Assembly (NCBI GenBank): GCA_018697195.1
Contig: JAGMWU010000028.1
Location: 5,346,685 to 5,410,684 of the forward strand
Direction of reading: 5' to 3'
Source: Certhia americana
Taxonomy: Eukaryota; Chordata; Aves; Passeriformes; Certhiidae
DNA: 64,000 nt
Shown here: positions 12,701 to 23,890 of the stretch, piece after piece
Position numbering within the stretch: the stretch's first letter is position 1
How the letters are laid out: every line of letters begins with the position of its first letter
The notes under the pieces: generated by a model
The model's database searches: none
The model's input: the letters and a program-made list of their open reading frames with translations, nothing else
Told to the model about the DNA's origin: nothing
Made by a program: the position numbers and the translations under genes

Positions 12701-15700
12701 TAGAAACAGGCTTGCTGCCAATAAAAGTGTTGTGTGACCCCTGGCGCTCCTCTGGGACTGTGGCACTGCAGGAGTTCAGCACAGGCACAGACTGGGAGAT
12801 GGGATGGGGTAAAGCAGGGAGGCAGCAAAGCCCAGGAATGTCCCGTGGTTGGTGACAGAGGCCTGGCACACAGCCCGTGTGGGGTCATGTCCCCGTGCAA
12901 ATGTGGGCTGGTCTTCAGTCCCCTCCAGCCAGGCAACTCCAGAGGATATTCCCGTAAGCATTCCCAGCTTGATCCCATCCAACATGCTCAGGCCATGTGA
13001 GAGCCATGGCCCTGCACTGGCAGCAAGAAACAGAGTGAAAATCAGCTGCATGGAGGGAAAAATTGCTGCTGTGCCACGTTAATGTGCTGATAAAGGAGGT
13101 GGAGCTTTTTAAGAGACACAGATGTGGCACTTGAGGACATGGGTTAGTAGCCGAGTGCTGGGGGAAGGTTGGACTGGTAGAGCTCCTTTCCAACCCAAGT
13201 GAGCCCGTGACTCCATCCTAACCAGTCTCACTGGTTGGACTCATCCTGCCCCTCCATCCAAGCAGAGGACGGGCCTTTTGTGCCAAGACAGCCCCATGCT
13301 AAGGTGTCTGCACCCAGCAGGACACTGGGAACTGCTGAGCAGGACCCCAGTGCTGAGGGGAGATAAAGGGTCTGAAGGCATCCCTGGCAGCCAGGGAGCA
13401 AAGCAATTCCACTGGAGGCAGCCACAGGAACAAGAAACACATTCCACAGAAGAATCCACAGCAATCCAGCTCAGTCTGCTCCAGGCTCAGCTCCAAGGCC
13501 AGGAGTAGCTCCTCTCTGAGCTGCCCCAACGAGACCAACTGCTGGAGTCAGGTTTAATCCACAATGGATGCCCAGATCTGCAGCTTATTCCCAAACCAGC
13601 TCCCTCTCCTGATTTCCACAGCTTGTACAGACACCAGTACCTGTCCCAGGATCTGACAGATGGCCATCAGATAGTCGGGCTCAGAACCAAGCTCATCTCA
13701 ATTTGCAGAGCTGCCAACATCCCAGTACCAGAACAAACAGCCTCAGCAGGAGATAAATCAAGACCAAGGGAGGAGGCACCTCTGCGGCTCCCAACGGCTT
13801 TTGGCTGGAGGCTGCTTTGCCCCCTGGTCACCTCTGGTCATCTCTGGCCACCCCTGACCATACTGGAGCATTCCAGCCCTGACCTCCCAGGACAGCCTCC
13901 CACCCATCTGTCCCATAGCCCCAGCAGGACACAGGTACTGAAGTTCCCCCTTCCCAAAAGGTCTCAAGCATCACTGGAGCCCCTCTGGACACCAGATCCA
14001 GCTTTCTCCAGGTACAACATCATTCCAGCAACATGGGGATGAGTGACCCCTGCACACTTTCTATTTTAAAGTGCAAAAGGCACTCTGAAATTTGCAGGGA
14101 AGACACCAGAACACCCCAGGAATGATCACCACAGTGCTCTGTACCACAGCTCAGGTGCCACAGAGCTGCTGCTTCCTGTGATGGGATTTGGGAGTGAGTG
14201 AAAGCAGCTCTGGATCCTCAACTCTTAGAGCTGCTCCACTTCTCCTGGCTTCAGTGGGACCAGATTCAAACGCTTCAGCTGAAGCCTAAGGAGGAAGATC
14301 AGCACTGGCTTTTATCCATCTCCCCCATTCCTTCCAGTTCAGCATTCCAGTTTGGAGTGGGACTAAACCTCTCTCCCCTCTCCACACTAACAGGTATTAA
14401 GAAAAGAGACCAGCTTCACAGGAAAATGCACTCCCAAGGGAAAAAGTATCAGGCATTTCAAGCAGATATTTGATGATATCCCAAGAATGAGCAACGAGCT
14501 TTCCCTCTTTGTCCTCTTTCTGAGGTTGAGCAGCAATGCCAAAGGGAATCCTTGATTTCCCAGGACGAAACAACCAATTCATTTCTACTGCTGATAAATG
14601 TGATTGCCCCCAAACACCTCCCAGCCAGTTTGTGCCATCCCAAGCAGTTCAGAAAGTTACAAACCCTTGAGGCTCTCCAAAGCACCAACAGGTCTTGGGG
14701 AGTGGCTCAGAGATTTATCATCATCCCTTCTCCTGCCTGGTCCCAGCACGCAGGCACTGCTCCCTGGGAGCTATGGGCATCACTTGGTACCAGGGAGGTA
14801 GAAGTAGGGCAGCTCTGCAGCTACAGCATCCCACGCCACCCTGGACACACAAAACACTGCACAGCTGGAAAACTGAGCTGTGCCTGAAGAGTTATCCCAG
14901 CAGTCGAGGGTGCAGCTGGATTTTGGGGCACTGGAATTTACCCTCTCTGGGGCTGGAGTGCTGGGAGATGGGCAGAGGAGCAGAGAAGTCTGGGGCCAGG
15001 TTGAAGAAGATTTTATTTCATCATGGGAAGAAGAGTTTTGTGTTTTCCTGACTCATCTCCCCCTCAGTTTCCCATGGAAAACCTCAACACTTAGCACAGC
15101 TCCTGTTCCAAACCCAGAGGAGCCTTTCTGGCAGCCCAGAGCTGCTGGCAAGGCAGCACCTGACACATCACAGCTCCCCACACTCGAGCCCACTGAAAGC
15201 CACCGGAGGGGAAAGAAAGGGAAAAGCCTCTGGATATTTTTTTCCCTATGGAAAACCTTCAGTCACCTTCAGTCACGACCTCACCATGACCCTGGGAGAG
15301 ATGTCCCACTCACACCAGCCAGAGATGAGTGGTTGAAGCCCAGGGAGAGCTGGAGGGGCAGAAGTTGGAGCACTCTGTCCCCAGGGAGGGCAATGCTGCC
15401 AGCACGGGGTCACAGACCCCAAATGGGGGCAACCGGGGAGGAGAAAACAAAATGTGGAGCCAGCACAGAGAGATGTGTTGGACGGAGGTGAAGCAGATGG
15501 AGAGGCAGGAAGATGTGGATTTGGGGAGCAGAGAACAGCCAGGCAGGAGGATGGAGATGAACCAGCCTTGGATCAGCCCAACAAAACTCAACCTGCACCT
15601 CTCCCTCCCCGCCCAGGTCCTGCTCACATCTCCAGCTGTACCTTTCTGGATGCCTCCATCCGCTGCACAGGAGAAGTCCCCCGTGGCCAGCAGGAAGCAC

Positions 15701-18700
15701 GTGGAGGATTTCTTGTTCTTGTCCTGGGTGCTGGAGCGCCGCATCGGCCGCTTCTCCTCGTCCATCGGGGACAGCGGCTGCTCCTCATCAGACAGCACCA
15801 CGTTGGCCTCACCATTCTGCTTGGAGTCTGCAAGGAGGTGGCAGAGACCCATCAGCAGCTGACAAACTCACAGGAGAAAGTGCTCAGGGTGGCCAGATGG
15901 GATTGTTCAGACCATGCAAGGAAGCAGAAGAGCAGGTTGCAGGTGGCCCAGAGCAACACCCACCAATTCAGGTGCTGGTCCCTGCCTGGACACGCTCGTT
16001 TAGAGCAGCACAAAGACAGATATCATTCCAAGCAGCTTTAGTCCTGCTGAGGGTTATAAAACCTGCATGAAGCCAAAGCTGGGATGAAACACCCCAGGTT
16101 TTTGAGATCCACCCACCTAATTGGAGGGAATTAGCTCTCCAAAATTCACACTGCTGAGGAACGGGCTGCTCGGGGTAGTGGGAAGTGCTAATTTATGTCC
16201 CCTGGCTCCCTGGTATGTTGGCTGAGAGGATGCTCTGCCACGTGAGGGCCTGGCCTGAGCTCCTGGCTCTAACTGCTCCCAGCTGCCAGGGCTCCTGGGG
16301 CAGATGGGATTCGCAGGCATGTGGGAGAATGAGGTTTATAAATGAAAAGAGCTGTTTGGGGCACTGGGATCAGCCTGTTTCCCTGGCAGGGGAAGGCCCA
16401 CAACTGTTGAACACATGTGGCCAGATGTGTAGCTGCCCAGGGCTGACCCCAGTGTTGGTGCAGGACACGACCCCACCATGGTGTCTCCTGTTCCAGACAC
16501 CCCAGAGGAGCCACTGGCAGCAAACCAAGACAGCAGGGGCAGAGAAGCTGCCATGGCCACACTGACATTGGGGCAGGGCTCACACAGACCCCCAAAGTCA
16601 GCCCAAGGGATGTTCCCCACAGCTGCCCACAGCTGTGCTGTACCTTCTCCCTTCCCAAAGGCAGGACTGGCCAACCCCCAAACTTCAGCTCAGGGCTTGA
16701 GGTGAAAAAATCCAGGGACTGGTTTTGCTCAGGATTTGGAGCAGCAGGGCAGGGTCTCTGTCTACCAGCAGATGAATGAGGAGGTAGGGTCAAGCCCCAG
16801 GGAATGCCCATGGATTTATCAATTTTGGTGAAGGCTCCCCTGATTTATGGTGGGAGGAAGCAAAGAAAAATCTGTTCCAAGGGCATGACCAGGCTAACAT
16901 GGGAGTAGGGTGAGTGGCCTTACTCTGTCACTGTGAGGGAGAGGCGAGTTAGGCAGAGACACCTTGAAACCCACCATGGTGACTGGATCTGTGCCATTAG
17001 AAGGGAAGGATATGGCCTTTGGGAAAGCAGAATATGGCCCTTCCCCCCTGTCTGGATGGGGGATTTGACCTGGCCCACCAGCACGGCCCCCAACACCCTC
17101 ACACCCAAGGGGCCCAGCCCTTTCCACAGCGAGTCTCCCCCACCCAGAGCTGGGGGCACATCCTGCACCATCCCCAGGGACACAGGGCACCAAACACCTG
17201 GAGGGCTCCTGGAGGTCTCCCCCTCCCTTGGCCCCACCTTTGGGGTCTCACCTGACCGTTTCCTCTCAGTCGCCCCCTCCTCTACTGCCAGTGGGCAGGT
17301 GTCGCTCTGGGTGCTGTTCCGGGGGGAGTTTTCCTCAGATTTGCCGTAGGTGGGGGAGTCCAGCGGGGCCGGACGGGGTATATGCTTTTTCTTCTTCTTT
17401 GGCAGCTTCTGCTTGGCCATGGCCAGCGAATAGTACATCCCAAAGTTATTGACGATGACGGGCACGGGCATGGCGATGGTCAGCACCCCAGCCAGGGCAC
17501 ACAGGGCCCCCACCACCATCCCCGACCAGGTCTTGGGGTACATGTCACCATAGCCCAGCGTCGTCATCGTGACCACAGCCCACCAGAACCCGATGGGGAT
17601 GTTCTTAAAGTGGGTGTGGTCGCTCCCGGTGGGGTCGGACGTCTTGGCTCCGATCCGCTCGGCGTAGTAGATCATGGTGGCGAAAATCAAGACCCCCAGG
17701 GCGAGGAAGATGATGAGGAGCAGGAACTCGTTGGTGCTGGCCCGGAGCGTGTGGCCCAGCACCCGGAGACCCACAAAGTGCCGCGTCAGCTTGAAGATCC
17801 GGAGGATGCGGACGAAGCGCACCACCCGTAGGAAACCCAGCACGTCCCGAGCAGCTTTGGAGGACAGGCCACTGAGACCCACCTCCAGGTAGAAGGGCAA
17901 GATGGCCACGAAGTCAATGATGTTGAGCAGGTTTTTAATGAAGAGAAGCTTATCTGGGCAGCAGATGATGCGAACCAGGAACTCGAGGGTAAACCACAGC
18001 ACGCAGACCCCTTCGATGTAGGTGAGGATGGGCTCCGTCTCCACTTTGTGTGTCAGCAGCACCGTCGTGGTGTTGCCAACCACCAGGGTCTCCGTCACGT
18101 TGACGTCGATGTTGAAGGCCTCGTGTGTCTCCAGGCAGAAGGTTGTGATGGAGACCAGGATGAAGAAAAGCGAGGCGAAAGCAACCACCTGCAAAAGTCA
18201 GAATTACATGGGCTGTGAGCTGAGATGTGGTCACAAACCTCTTCTGTCTGGAGGAGGACAAAACGCTCCAGATGCTGCCACCCACTGCCCCAAGACCAAG
18301 GGTGGAGGATGAGGGGGATTCCTGAACCTTTCCAATGAGCAAACCTCAGTGGCTGGGGCCGTCAGTTCAGGATCTTTCTCCAAGTGCTGTGATCTGTACA
18401 GGAGAAGGTGTGCTGGGTTCCAGCTGTGCCTGGAGGTGTGCCAGGAATGGCAGTGCTGGGGATGAGGGGGAACTGGGACAGTCTAGGACTGGAGCAATCT
18501 TCCAATGGGAACAGACATGAAAAAGGAATTTTGACAGGACAAATTCAAAGAGCTTTCCCCCGTATTCATCACAAACCCCTCTAGATGCCAGGTTCACACC
18601 GTTCACAACTTTGAGCTTTGGGGTCTGGATGTGTCAGAGACGTCCTTTCGCCTCCTCCCTGAGGGCCAGTGGTGGGTGATGTACCCACAGAAGGTCCAGG

Positions 18701-21700
18701 ACTGGGAGGGCAGGATGGGGAAAGGAGCAGGCAGAGCTCAGCCTCTGGCTGATGCCTGGACCTGGTAACATCCAGATGTTCCCATTTCTCCGCTCTGCCC
18801 AAGCAGGGAGACAGTTGTCCCCCTCATGTCACCTCCTCCTCCTCGCCTCAGATGTGAGTGAGGAGGGGCCAGCAGCACCCACTGGAAGTCACAGGCTGTG
18901 TCACAAAGTACCACCTTGCTGTGCTCCCACCAATCCTGCTCAGCTCCCTCCCTCCCTCATGGCGAGCCTGTTACCTGGAGTATCTGTTTCCCACAGCCAC
19001 CCCTCCCAAAAAAAACCCAAAAAAAACCTTCGGAGTGGAAAAACTCTTGTTCTGCCTTCCTCCAACACAAAAGCACGGTGGTTTCAGCTTCCCTGGAGCA
19101 GAACCTACTGCAGCCCCTTTGCTGCACCTGCACCAAGCAGGATTGACCTCCTGCTGTCAAAGCCACCCGAGCGGCTGTGCCTGGCAGAGCAGCACTGTAA
19201 GCCTGCTCCAGGCGACAGCCCGGATCCTCGGCTGGAGTGAATCAGCAGCACAGACAGCCTGAGTCACGCCACAGAAACACCCGGCCCCGGACACCGGCCG
19301 TGCCGTGCCGGCAGCCCCGAGCCTGCCAGGAGCATCCCGAGGGGAGTCCCCGAGGGCAGACCCACGTGGGGCCGCCACGGAAAGCATCAGCCCTGCAAGA
19401 GTTTGGTGTGAAGTTTAAATCAGGCATTAAATGATGGAGAAAGCTCTGGAAGATGATTCTCCTGCCCCAGTGAGAGATACCTGCTGGGGGATGAAGTGGG
19501 ATGCTCTTCACCCCTCAATCAGACCCCTTTGGACCACGCATGGGGATTCAGCTCTGAAGGCTGATCAGTCACGTGTAATTTGGGAAACAAATCCAATAAA
19601 ATTGGGATCTTAAAGTAAGGCCAGCTTAACCAGACAAGTGTCTCTACACAGTGGTGGCACAGCCCAAATAATCTGCTTTTCAGCTGAGGGCTGAGTCACG
19701 TTCCTGAGCTTCCCTGTATGGGGAATCTTGGGAAAACCAGAAGAGTAAAAATTTAGACTTAAAGCAAAGCAGAAAGAAAAAAAATCACCCAGGAAGGGAG
19801 TGAGACCATGCAAACACTTGAGTAATGAAGCAGCCCTGCTGCTGGGTGTGAGGTGAGACCTGATTTAGCCCAAGGAGCAAAATCAGCCTTTAAAAATAGA
19901 AGAGTTGGGTTCACAGCCAGTGCCAAGCATTGTGTCCCCCCCAGAGTGCTGCTCCAGTTCTGGTCTGACCCAAGATGTCTCACCTCAGCTTCAGTCTCTG
20001 CTCCAAACTCAAGGTCTTTTCCAAAAATGTCTTTAAAATAAAATTACATCTATGTATAAATCCAGTACTAACAGTACATGCCAGAACTCGCACCAAACAA
20101 GTCCTCCAGAACCTGCTGATGTTCTACACAGCCTTGACCTGCACTCAACAGCTTGAGATGGGTGTTCCCAAAAAATCCATGACCCTACAGAGGGCCACTA
20201 GCCTGAAAGTCCCAATGAAAGTGAGGTCAGAACTCTCCAAGCTGGGCTGAAAATGGGAGAAAATGATGATGAGCTGCATGAAAGAAGAGTTTGGACGTAG
20301 ACATAAAATCACAGCCAGGGCAGATTCCCATGGGGAGGAAGAGCGTTAACCTCCAGCTGGGACAGCAGTTGCACCAGGGACCAAATATTCCCTGAGTGGA
20401 CTAGACTGAGGAGCCAGGGACCCCATGGCCATCGATGGTGCATGGAAAAGAGGCTAAAACACGGGAGAGATTTCTAACCACGTGCTCACACAGTTGCCAG
20501 CTGAGGAGGAGAAGTGCTGGAGGGAGGGGAAGACGGAAATAACAAGGATCCAACTGAGTCAGGGCCCGAGGGGCTGCTCCATGGAGAGGAAGAGCAAGGA
20601 CTGGAGAAATTCAGCTCTTGAGACTCTTAGTCACGGCTGCCACACAGAGAGAGTTTACAGGGACAGCCTGGGACTGCTGCTTCCCAAGGTTTGGCAACAT
20701 GCTGTTCAGCTGCTCCAGCACATTCCCTGCAGCCAGCAGCACCCTTTGGCTCTGGCAAGAAAGGGAGACCCCAGAACGGGGTATTGAAGACATCCCAACC
20801 ACCGCAAACACCACCCACCACAAAAGCCAGGGCAGCGCCAGGAATGCTGTACCCACAGAGATGCTCATGAATCCTGCAGCATCCAGAGGATAGTGACTCC
20901 AGCCCTGAACTGGGTGCACTCACTTGGGCTGGTTACATTGCTCTGTGCCTCAGTTTCCCCTCTTACCAAAGCAGTTCTCCTAAGCTATGGTAAAACTGTA
21001 CCAGTATTTTTTCCTGTTGCCTCTGGAAGTTGATCGTTCCCATGGCACTGCTGAGCTGAACATTTATCTAGAGCAGTGAGAAGAAAGCAAGGAGATCCCA
21101 GTATAAACTGGTCCCACTCCAGCCCCAGCTGGGCCTCAAACACAACCATCTCTGCTCCCTCCAATACATTCCTCCTGCTAAGGCCTTTTCAGGAGCAGCT
21201 CAGCACACAGGAAAAGCAGAACCAAAGGATACTGGGGGAAAAAATGAGTTGAATTACTGTGCTTGAGTTTATTTTTAATGTTGTTGAATTTTTTATTTGT
21301 AGCCTTACACCACTCAGAGCACCTCTCCAAGGTGAAGAGCCCTCAGAGATGGGCAAAGGAGGGGGTACCTTTTTAAAATGGGTTCAGGTCTTGCTGCCCG
21401 AGAATTCTCTGCATGTGTGTTGCTCTAACATTTGCTGCAAAAACACCTCCTTGCCAAACTGACCCCTGCCCCGCGTGCTGCTTGTGGGTGTGAAATGCCT
21501 GCAGAATTTCTTACCATTGATGGGGTTTTTTTACACCTCTAAATGCATCCAGAATTCATCTCGATCCCAACTGCCTGCCTCTGTGTGTGTGGCAGATTTA
21601 TAAGCTGGGCGTGCCAGGGGCTGGGTGGGCACGGGTGGGCACCGGGGGTTCGGTGGGCAGCGCTCTGGGGATGATCTGCAAGGAGCTGGGAGAGGTGACA

Positions 21701-23161
21701 CACATGCAGAGTAGTGCTTGAGCACCTGGCTGGGAACCCACAGACACACCTGGTTTTGGGGGACACGTCCTGAGCACGTCGGTGCCCTGGGGTAGGTGCA
21801 CCTGTGTGCCCAGAGAGGGTGGTGGGGTCTCTGGTGTGGGGATGAGATCACATGTGCACACACACAGGGCCACGTGTGGTGAGGGGGCTGTGGGGGGCTG
21901 TGAGGGTGGGCTCCGTGTGCTGCGGGGGCAGCCCCAATGGGGACAGCGGGCAGGGGCTGCCCAGGCACGGGGTGTCCTCCTCTGGGGCTGTGGTTCCTAC
22001 ACGTGAGCAGCATGAGCTGCCTGGGGATAAGCATGAGGATCCCGTTTGCTGCAGGACCCGACCCCCAGCCCTGACCTCCAGTCCACCTCCGGGCTGTTAA
22101 ATGTGGGTTTTGGCATGGCACAGCCCAGCCAGAGGAACCCAAACATCCTATCCTAGAGCATCCTGAAACTCTGCCAGGAGTCAGCCCTGCCAAGGACAAT
22201 CCCTCATCTCTGTGTGCCCAGGAGGTGCCCAGGGAACACTCGAGGGTGCAAAAGGGGCAGAGACTGTGCTTGCCCACAGTTTCAGCCCAGCTCTCCCAGA
22301 TGTGTTGGAAGGGGATTGGGAGACAATGGAAGAGATGTCCTGTAGGATGGGACATGTCTCACGTGCCTCACAGTAGGAGGGGGACAGTTATGGGGGGGCC
22401 TCATGTAACCCACCAGGAAAGTCAGTGTTGCCCTTGGGGATGGGGAGGTGAAGACACAACCCCAGCACGGTCCCATCCCACCTCCCCACCGGCACCTTTC
22501 GGGAGCTTACCCTTGCTGCTTTGGATGAGTAGGGATCCTCAAAGAGCGCCCACATCTTGGGCTGCCAGTTCCGGCAGCAGCCACCCCCTCCAGCAGCCCC
22601 TGCCGCCCCTGGGGGCCTGTCATCCATGCCCAGGCGCTGAAGGGCCATCTCCCTACCCCCTTCCTCTTCAGGCTCCTCTCCACCAGCCCCTCCACCAGGC
22701 TCGGGACTCTCAAAGATGTCCAGGGCCTCCTCTGCGTCGCGGTGCTGGCGGTAGGTCATCCAGCAGCAGGGCTCCACGTCGGTCTCGTCGATGCCCCAGT
22801 AGGTCAGCTCCTCCTCGAAGAGGGGCCCGCAGATGTCCGCGGGGCAGTGCAGCTTCCCGGTGCGGTAGTAGTTGAGCACGTAGGAGAAGATCCCAGGGTG
22901 ACGGTCGAAGAAGAACTCGTTGCTTTTACCATCAAAGTCAAAGTTGCTCTGGGCATCGGGGTCAGCCAGCCAGGCCAGGCGGGTGCCCGGCAAAGTCCGT
23001 AGGGTGCTTTTGTAGGTCTCATGCCGGGTGCCACCTACATTGATGGTGATCTTGTCCGACTCTTCCCCTTTGCCCATCTCTTCCTTCAGGCATGTTTTGG
23101 AGGGTGGTTTGTTCCCAGACTTGCGTCCACGGTAGGAGGAGACACACACCGAGCTGATCAT
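3700..23161 (-). CDS. KCNC4: Kv3.4 voltage-gated potassium channel (full coding span, distal last exon)
   Basis: Shaw-family (Kv3) potassium channel of the plasma membrane. It opens at high voltage and inactivates fast, which shortens action potentials. Seen in the sequence: joining 23161-22511, 18188-17252, 15827-15642 and 3761-3700 gives 611 codons plus stop with all phases matching (651+937+186+62 nt). The N-terminal ball [16 protein letters not shown] carries Cys6 and Ser8/9/15/21. The T1 tetramerisation domain (about residues 38-150) has the zinc ligands His105, Cys111, Cys132 and Cys133. S1 is about 218-236, S2 268-292, S3 302-320. S4 is about 337-353 with the repeated Arg pattern [14 protein letters not shown]5 is about 370-395. 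The selectivity filter TLGYGD is 427-432, and S6 contains PVP at 458-460. N-glycosylation sequons are N247 and N256 between S1 and S2. The proximal last exon at 10562-10444 gives a 630-residue form instead. Start choice: MISSVC is the known Kv3.4 start and the first ATG of this reading frame. Identity is near certain from the ball and the near-complete match to human Kv3.4. Confidence 0.96.
5390..5399. promoter_or_regulatory. MEF2 consensus site
   Basis: CTAAAAATAA, a perfect match to YTAWWWWTAR, in an AT-rich block inside the long KCNC4 intron. Confidence 0.35.
5800..6375 (+). mobile_element. CR1 LINE, 3' fragment
   Basis: Plus-oriented CR1 3' region in the KCNC4 intron: AGGCTGGGAGAGCTGGGGGTGTTC, then GAGGGTGGGCAGGCCCTGGCAC, ending in GACTCTGTGATTAC. 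It is 5'-truncated. Confidence 0.85.
6557..6566. promoter_or_regulatory. MEF2 consensus site
   Basis: CTATTTATAA, a perfect match to YTAWWWWTAR. A near-match (CTATTTATTT) follows at about 6,640. Confidence 0.35.
7110..7260 (+). mobile_element. CR1 fragment, short
   Basis: GGCTGGACAGAGCTTGGAGCAG and CCCTTCCAACCCAAACCATCCC match the last 150 bases of CR1. Confidence 0.65.
7871..7880. promoter_or_regulatory. MEF2 consensus site
   Basis: CTAAAAATAA, identical to the site at 5390. The surrounding 7,660-8,110 is AT-richer and non-repetitive. Confidence 0.35.
8821..8900. repeat. (GGGAA)16 microsatellite
   Basis: Sixteen uninterrupted copies of GGGAA, 80 bp. In the KCNC4 sense strand this reads (TTCCC)n. 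Confidence 0.97.
9052..9190 (-). mobile_element. CR1-type 3' end fragment
   Basis: ATGGAATCATAGAATCCTTAAAG followed by AAGATCACCAAGTCCAACC is the typical complement of a CR1 3' terminus. Confidence 0.65.
10192..10197 (-). terminator. KCNC4: Polyadenylation signal for KCNC4 exon 4a
   Basis: AATAAA on the minus strand, about 250 bases after the exon 4a stop, implying a short 3' UTR (about 10,175-10,443). A second AATAAA lies at 9982-9987 and could give a slightly longer form. Confidence 0.5.
10444..10562 (-). CDS. KCNC4: KCNC4 alternative last exon, proximal (4a)
   Basis: A polypyrimidine tract and AG (CTGTTTTCTTCACCGAG, ending at 10563) precede a 119-nt open segment in the phase left by exon 3. 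Spliced, it reads [19 protein letters not shown], continues through SRCSSPC and ends PVPSIL with TGA at 10446-10444. This clearly resembles the C-terminus of Kv3.1 (KGYEKSRSLNNIAGLAGNA, then SPCP, then PIPSIL), so I take it as a genuine Kv3 tail exon. It gives a 630-residue channel. It was found by reading the splice phase and does not appear as a clean ATG-started ORF. Expression is not shown by the sequence. Confidence 0.85.
10563..15641 (-). other. KCNC4: KCNC4 intron between exon 3 and exon 4a
   Basis: About 5.1 kb. It holds one small CR1 remnant (13,120-13,215); otherwise there is no recognisable gene. An ORF reads through from exon 3 to 15,310, but nothing in that extension resembles Kv3 sequence. 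Confidence 0.8.
13120..13215 (+). mobile_element. CR1 remnant
   Basis: GGAAGGTTGGACTGGTAGAG followed by TCCTTTCCAACCCAAG is a diverged CR1 3' end. Confidence 0.5.
15642..15827 (-). CDS. KCNC4: KCNC4 coding exon 3 (cytoplasmic C-terminal region)
   Basis: Acceptor CTCCTTGCAG ending at 15828, donor GTACAG from 15641, 186 nt, phase 1 at both ends. It encodes [16 protein letters not shown] and a basic [11 protein letters not shown] stretch, matching the equivalent region of human Kv3.4 (DSKQNGDANAVLSDEE). It ends AAA G, the point where Kv3 genes switch between alternative C-terminal exons. Confidence 0.94.
15828..17251 (-). other. KCNC4: KCNC4 intron 2
   Basis: 1.4-kb intron between the pore exon and exon 3. 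I see no repeat or coding segment in it. Confidence 0.85.
17252..18188 (-). CDS. KCNC4: KCNC4 coding exon 2 (S1-S6 and pore)
   Basis: Acceptor TTTTGCAG at 18196-18189, donor GTGAGAC from 17251. The 937-nt exon encodes residues 218-529 plus one base of Asp530. It contains the entire transmembrane core: voltage sensor, S4-S5 linker, pore helix and filter (TMTTLGYGD) and S6 with [14 protein letters not shown]. After S6 it encodes a basic stretch KLPKKKKKH, where human has KKRKK. This exon alone identifies a Kv3 channel. Confidence 0.97.
18189..22510 (-). other. KCNC4: KCNC4 intron 1
   Basis: 4.3-kb intron with GT/AG ends. No second gene or CR1 copy seen. It includes a GT/GC-rich segment at 21,560-22,010 with a quadruplex motif at 21,623-21,648. 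Confidence 0.85.
21623..21648 (+). other. G-quadruplex motif
   Basis: Five G-runs (GGG, GGG, GGG, GGG, GGGGG) separated by loops of 1, 3, 1 and 4 bases on the plus strand, the template strand of KCNC4 intron 1. Confidence 0.55.
22511..23161 (-). CDS. KCNC4: KCNC4 coding exon 1 (ball, T1 domain)
   Basis: Encodes residues 1-217 and ends at phase 0 with AGG before the donor GTAAGC at 22510. It carries the inactivation ball and the T1 domain. The segment after LAWLADPD is short ([12 protein letters not shown]), whereas human Kv3.4 has a long Gly/Ser-rich insertion there. A second low-complexity stretch (about residues 153-195, Glu/Gly/Ala-rich) links T1 to S1. The ATG has a poor Kozak context (T at -3), but no other ATG occurs in the roughly 700 bases upstream on this strand. 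Confidence 0.95.
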
Positions 23162-23865
23162 AGATTTCGGTGGATGGGAGATGCCCACAACGTGCACCCT
23201 TCCTCCGGGCAAGGAGCTGGGGTTCAGCGAAGGCAGGAGAGGAGGACAGAGATGGGACTGGGGAGGGGAGAAGGGGGGGCTCAGGCTGGGCTCTGGCCTC
23301 GGGGGGAGCAAGCTGGAGCCGTGCCGGACACCTCTGGCTGCCGGGGGACAGCAGGGGAGGCTGCAACCTCCACCCCCTCCAAAGCCACCCCCCCCCAAAT
23401 AAAACCGCCCTAAACCGGGAGCCAGCCCAGCCCTGCCGGGCAGCAACAAGTGCGGGATGGAGGGGGCCAGGAGCGGGCGGGGGGGTGCGGCAGCCGGGGG
23501 GGATGCGGGCCCGGCCGGGAGGATGCTGGGGAAGGGCTGGGGGGATGCTGAGTCCGGCCGGGCGCTGTGTCCCCCCCCTCCCGGTACCTGCAGCGCCAGG
23601 CGCGGGGGGGCCCCGCCGCCCGCCCCTCCCGCTCCGGCGGCTCCGCGCTCCCTCCGCCCCCCCCGGGCCGGGCTCGGGGAGGAGGCGGCGGCCGGGGGGA
23701 TCTTTCCCGTTTGCCGGCGGAGAGAAGGGGGGATGGATGCGCCCTCTCCGCCTCCCCTCCCGCTCTCCCTGCCCCGGGGGTCCCCGTTCACGCGTGGCCG
23801 GCCCGGGGGGGCCTGTTGCGCCCCGGCGGTGCCTCCCCGCGGGGCTCGGCGCGACGGAGGCGGCG
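23162..23865 (-). other. KCNC4: KCNC4 putative 5' leader
   Basis: Between the candidate TATA box and the start codon the minus strand contains no ATG at all, although it is about 700 bases of very GC-rich sequence. This supports it being an untranslated leader read to the MISSVC start. A donor-like CAGGTACC occurs near 23,590, so an intron inside the leader cannot be excluded. Confidence 0.5.
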
Positions 23866-23890
23866 GGATTTGCTGCGGGGCTCGGCGGGG

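Noticed and set aside
15310..15641. Read-through tail of Kv3.4 exon 3
   Set aside because: Intron sequence after a GT donor with no similarity to any Kv3 C-terminus; better last exons exist.
17001..17251. Continuation of the Kv3.4 exon 2 frame past TERKRS
   Set aside because: The donor GTGAGAC lies exactly at the human exon boundary, and exon 3 resumes with DSKQNG.
22388..23791. N-terminal extension of Kv3.4 by 210 codons
   Set aside because: The frame is open, but it begins with GTG and has no ATG before MISSVC; it is GC-rich leader sequence.
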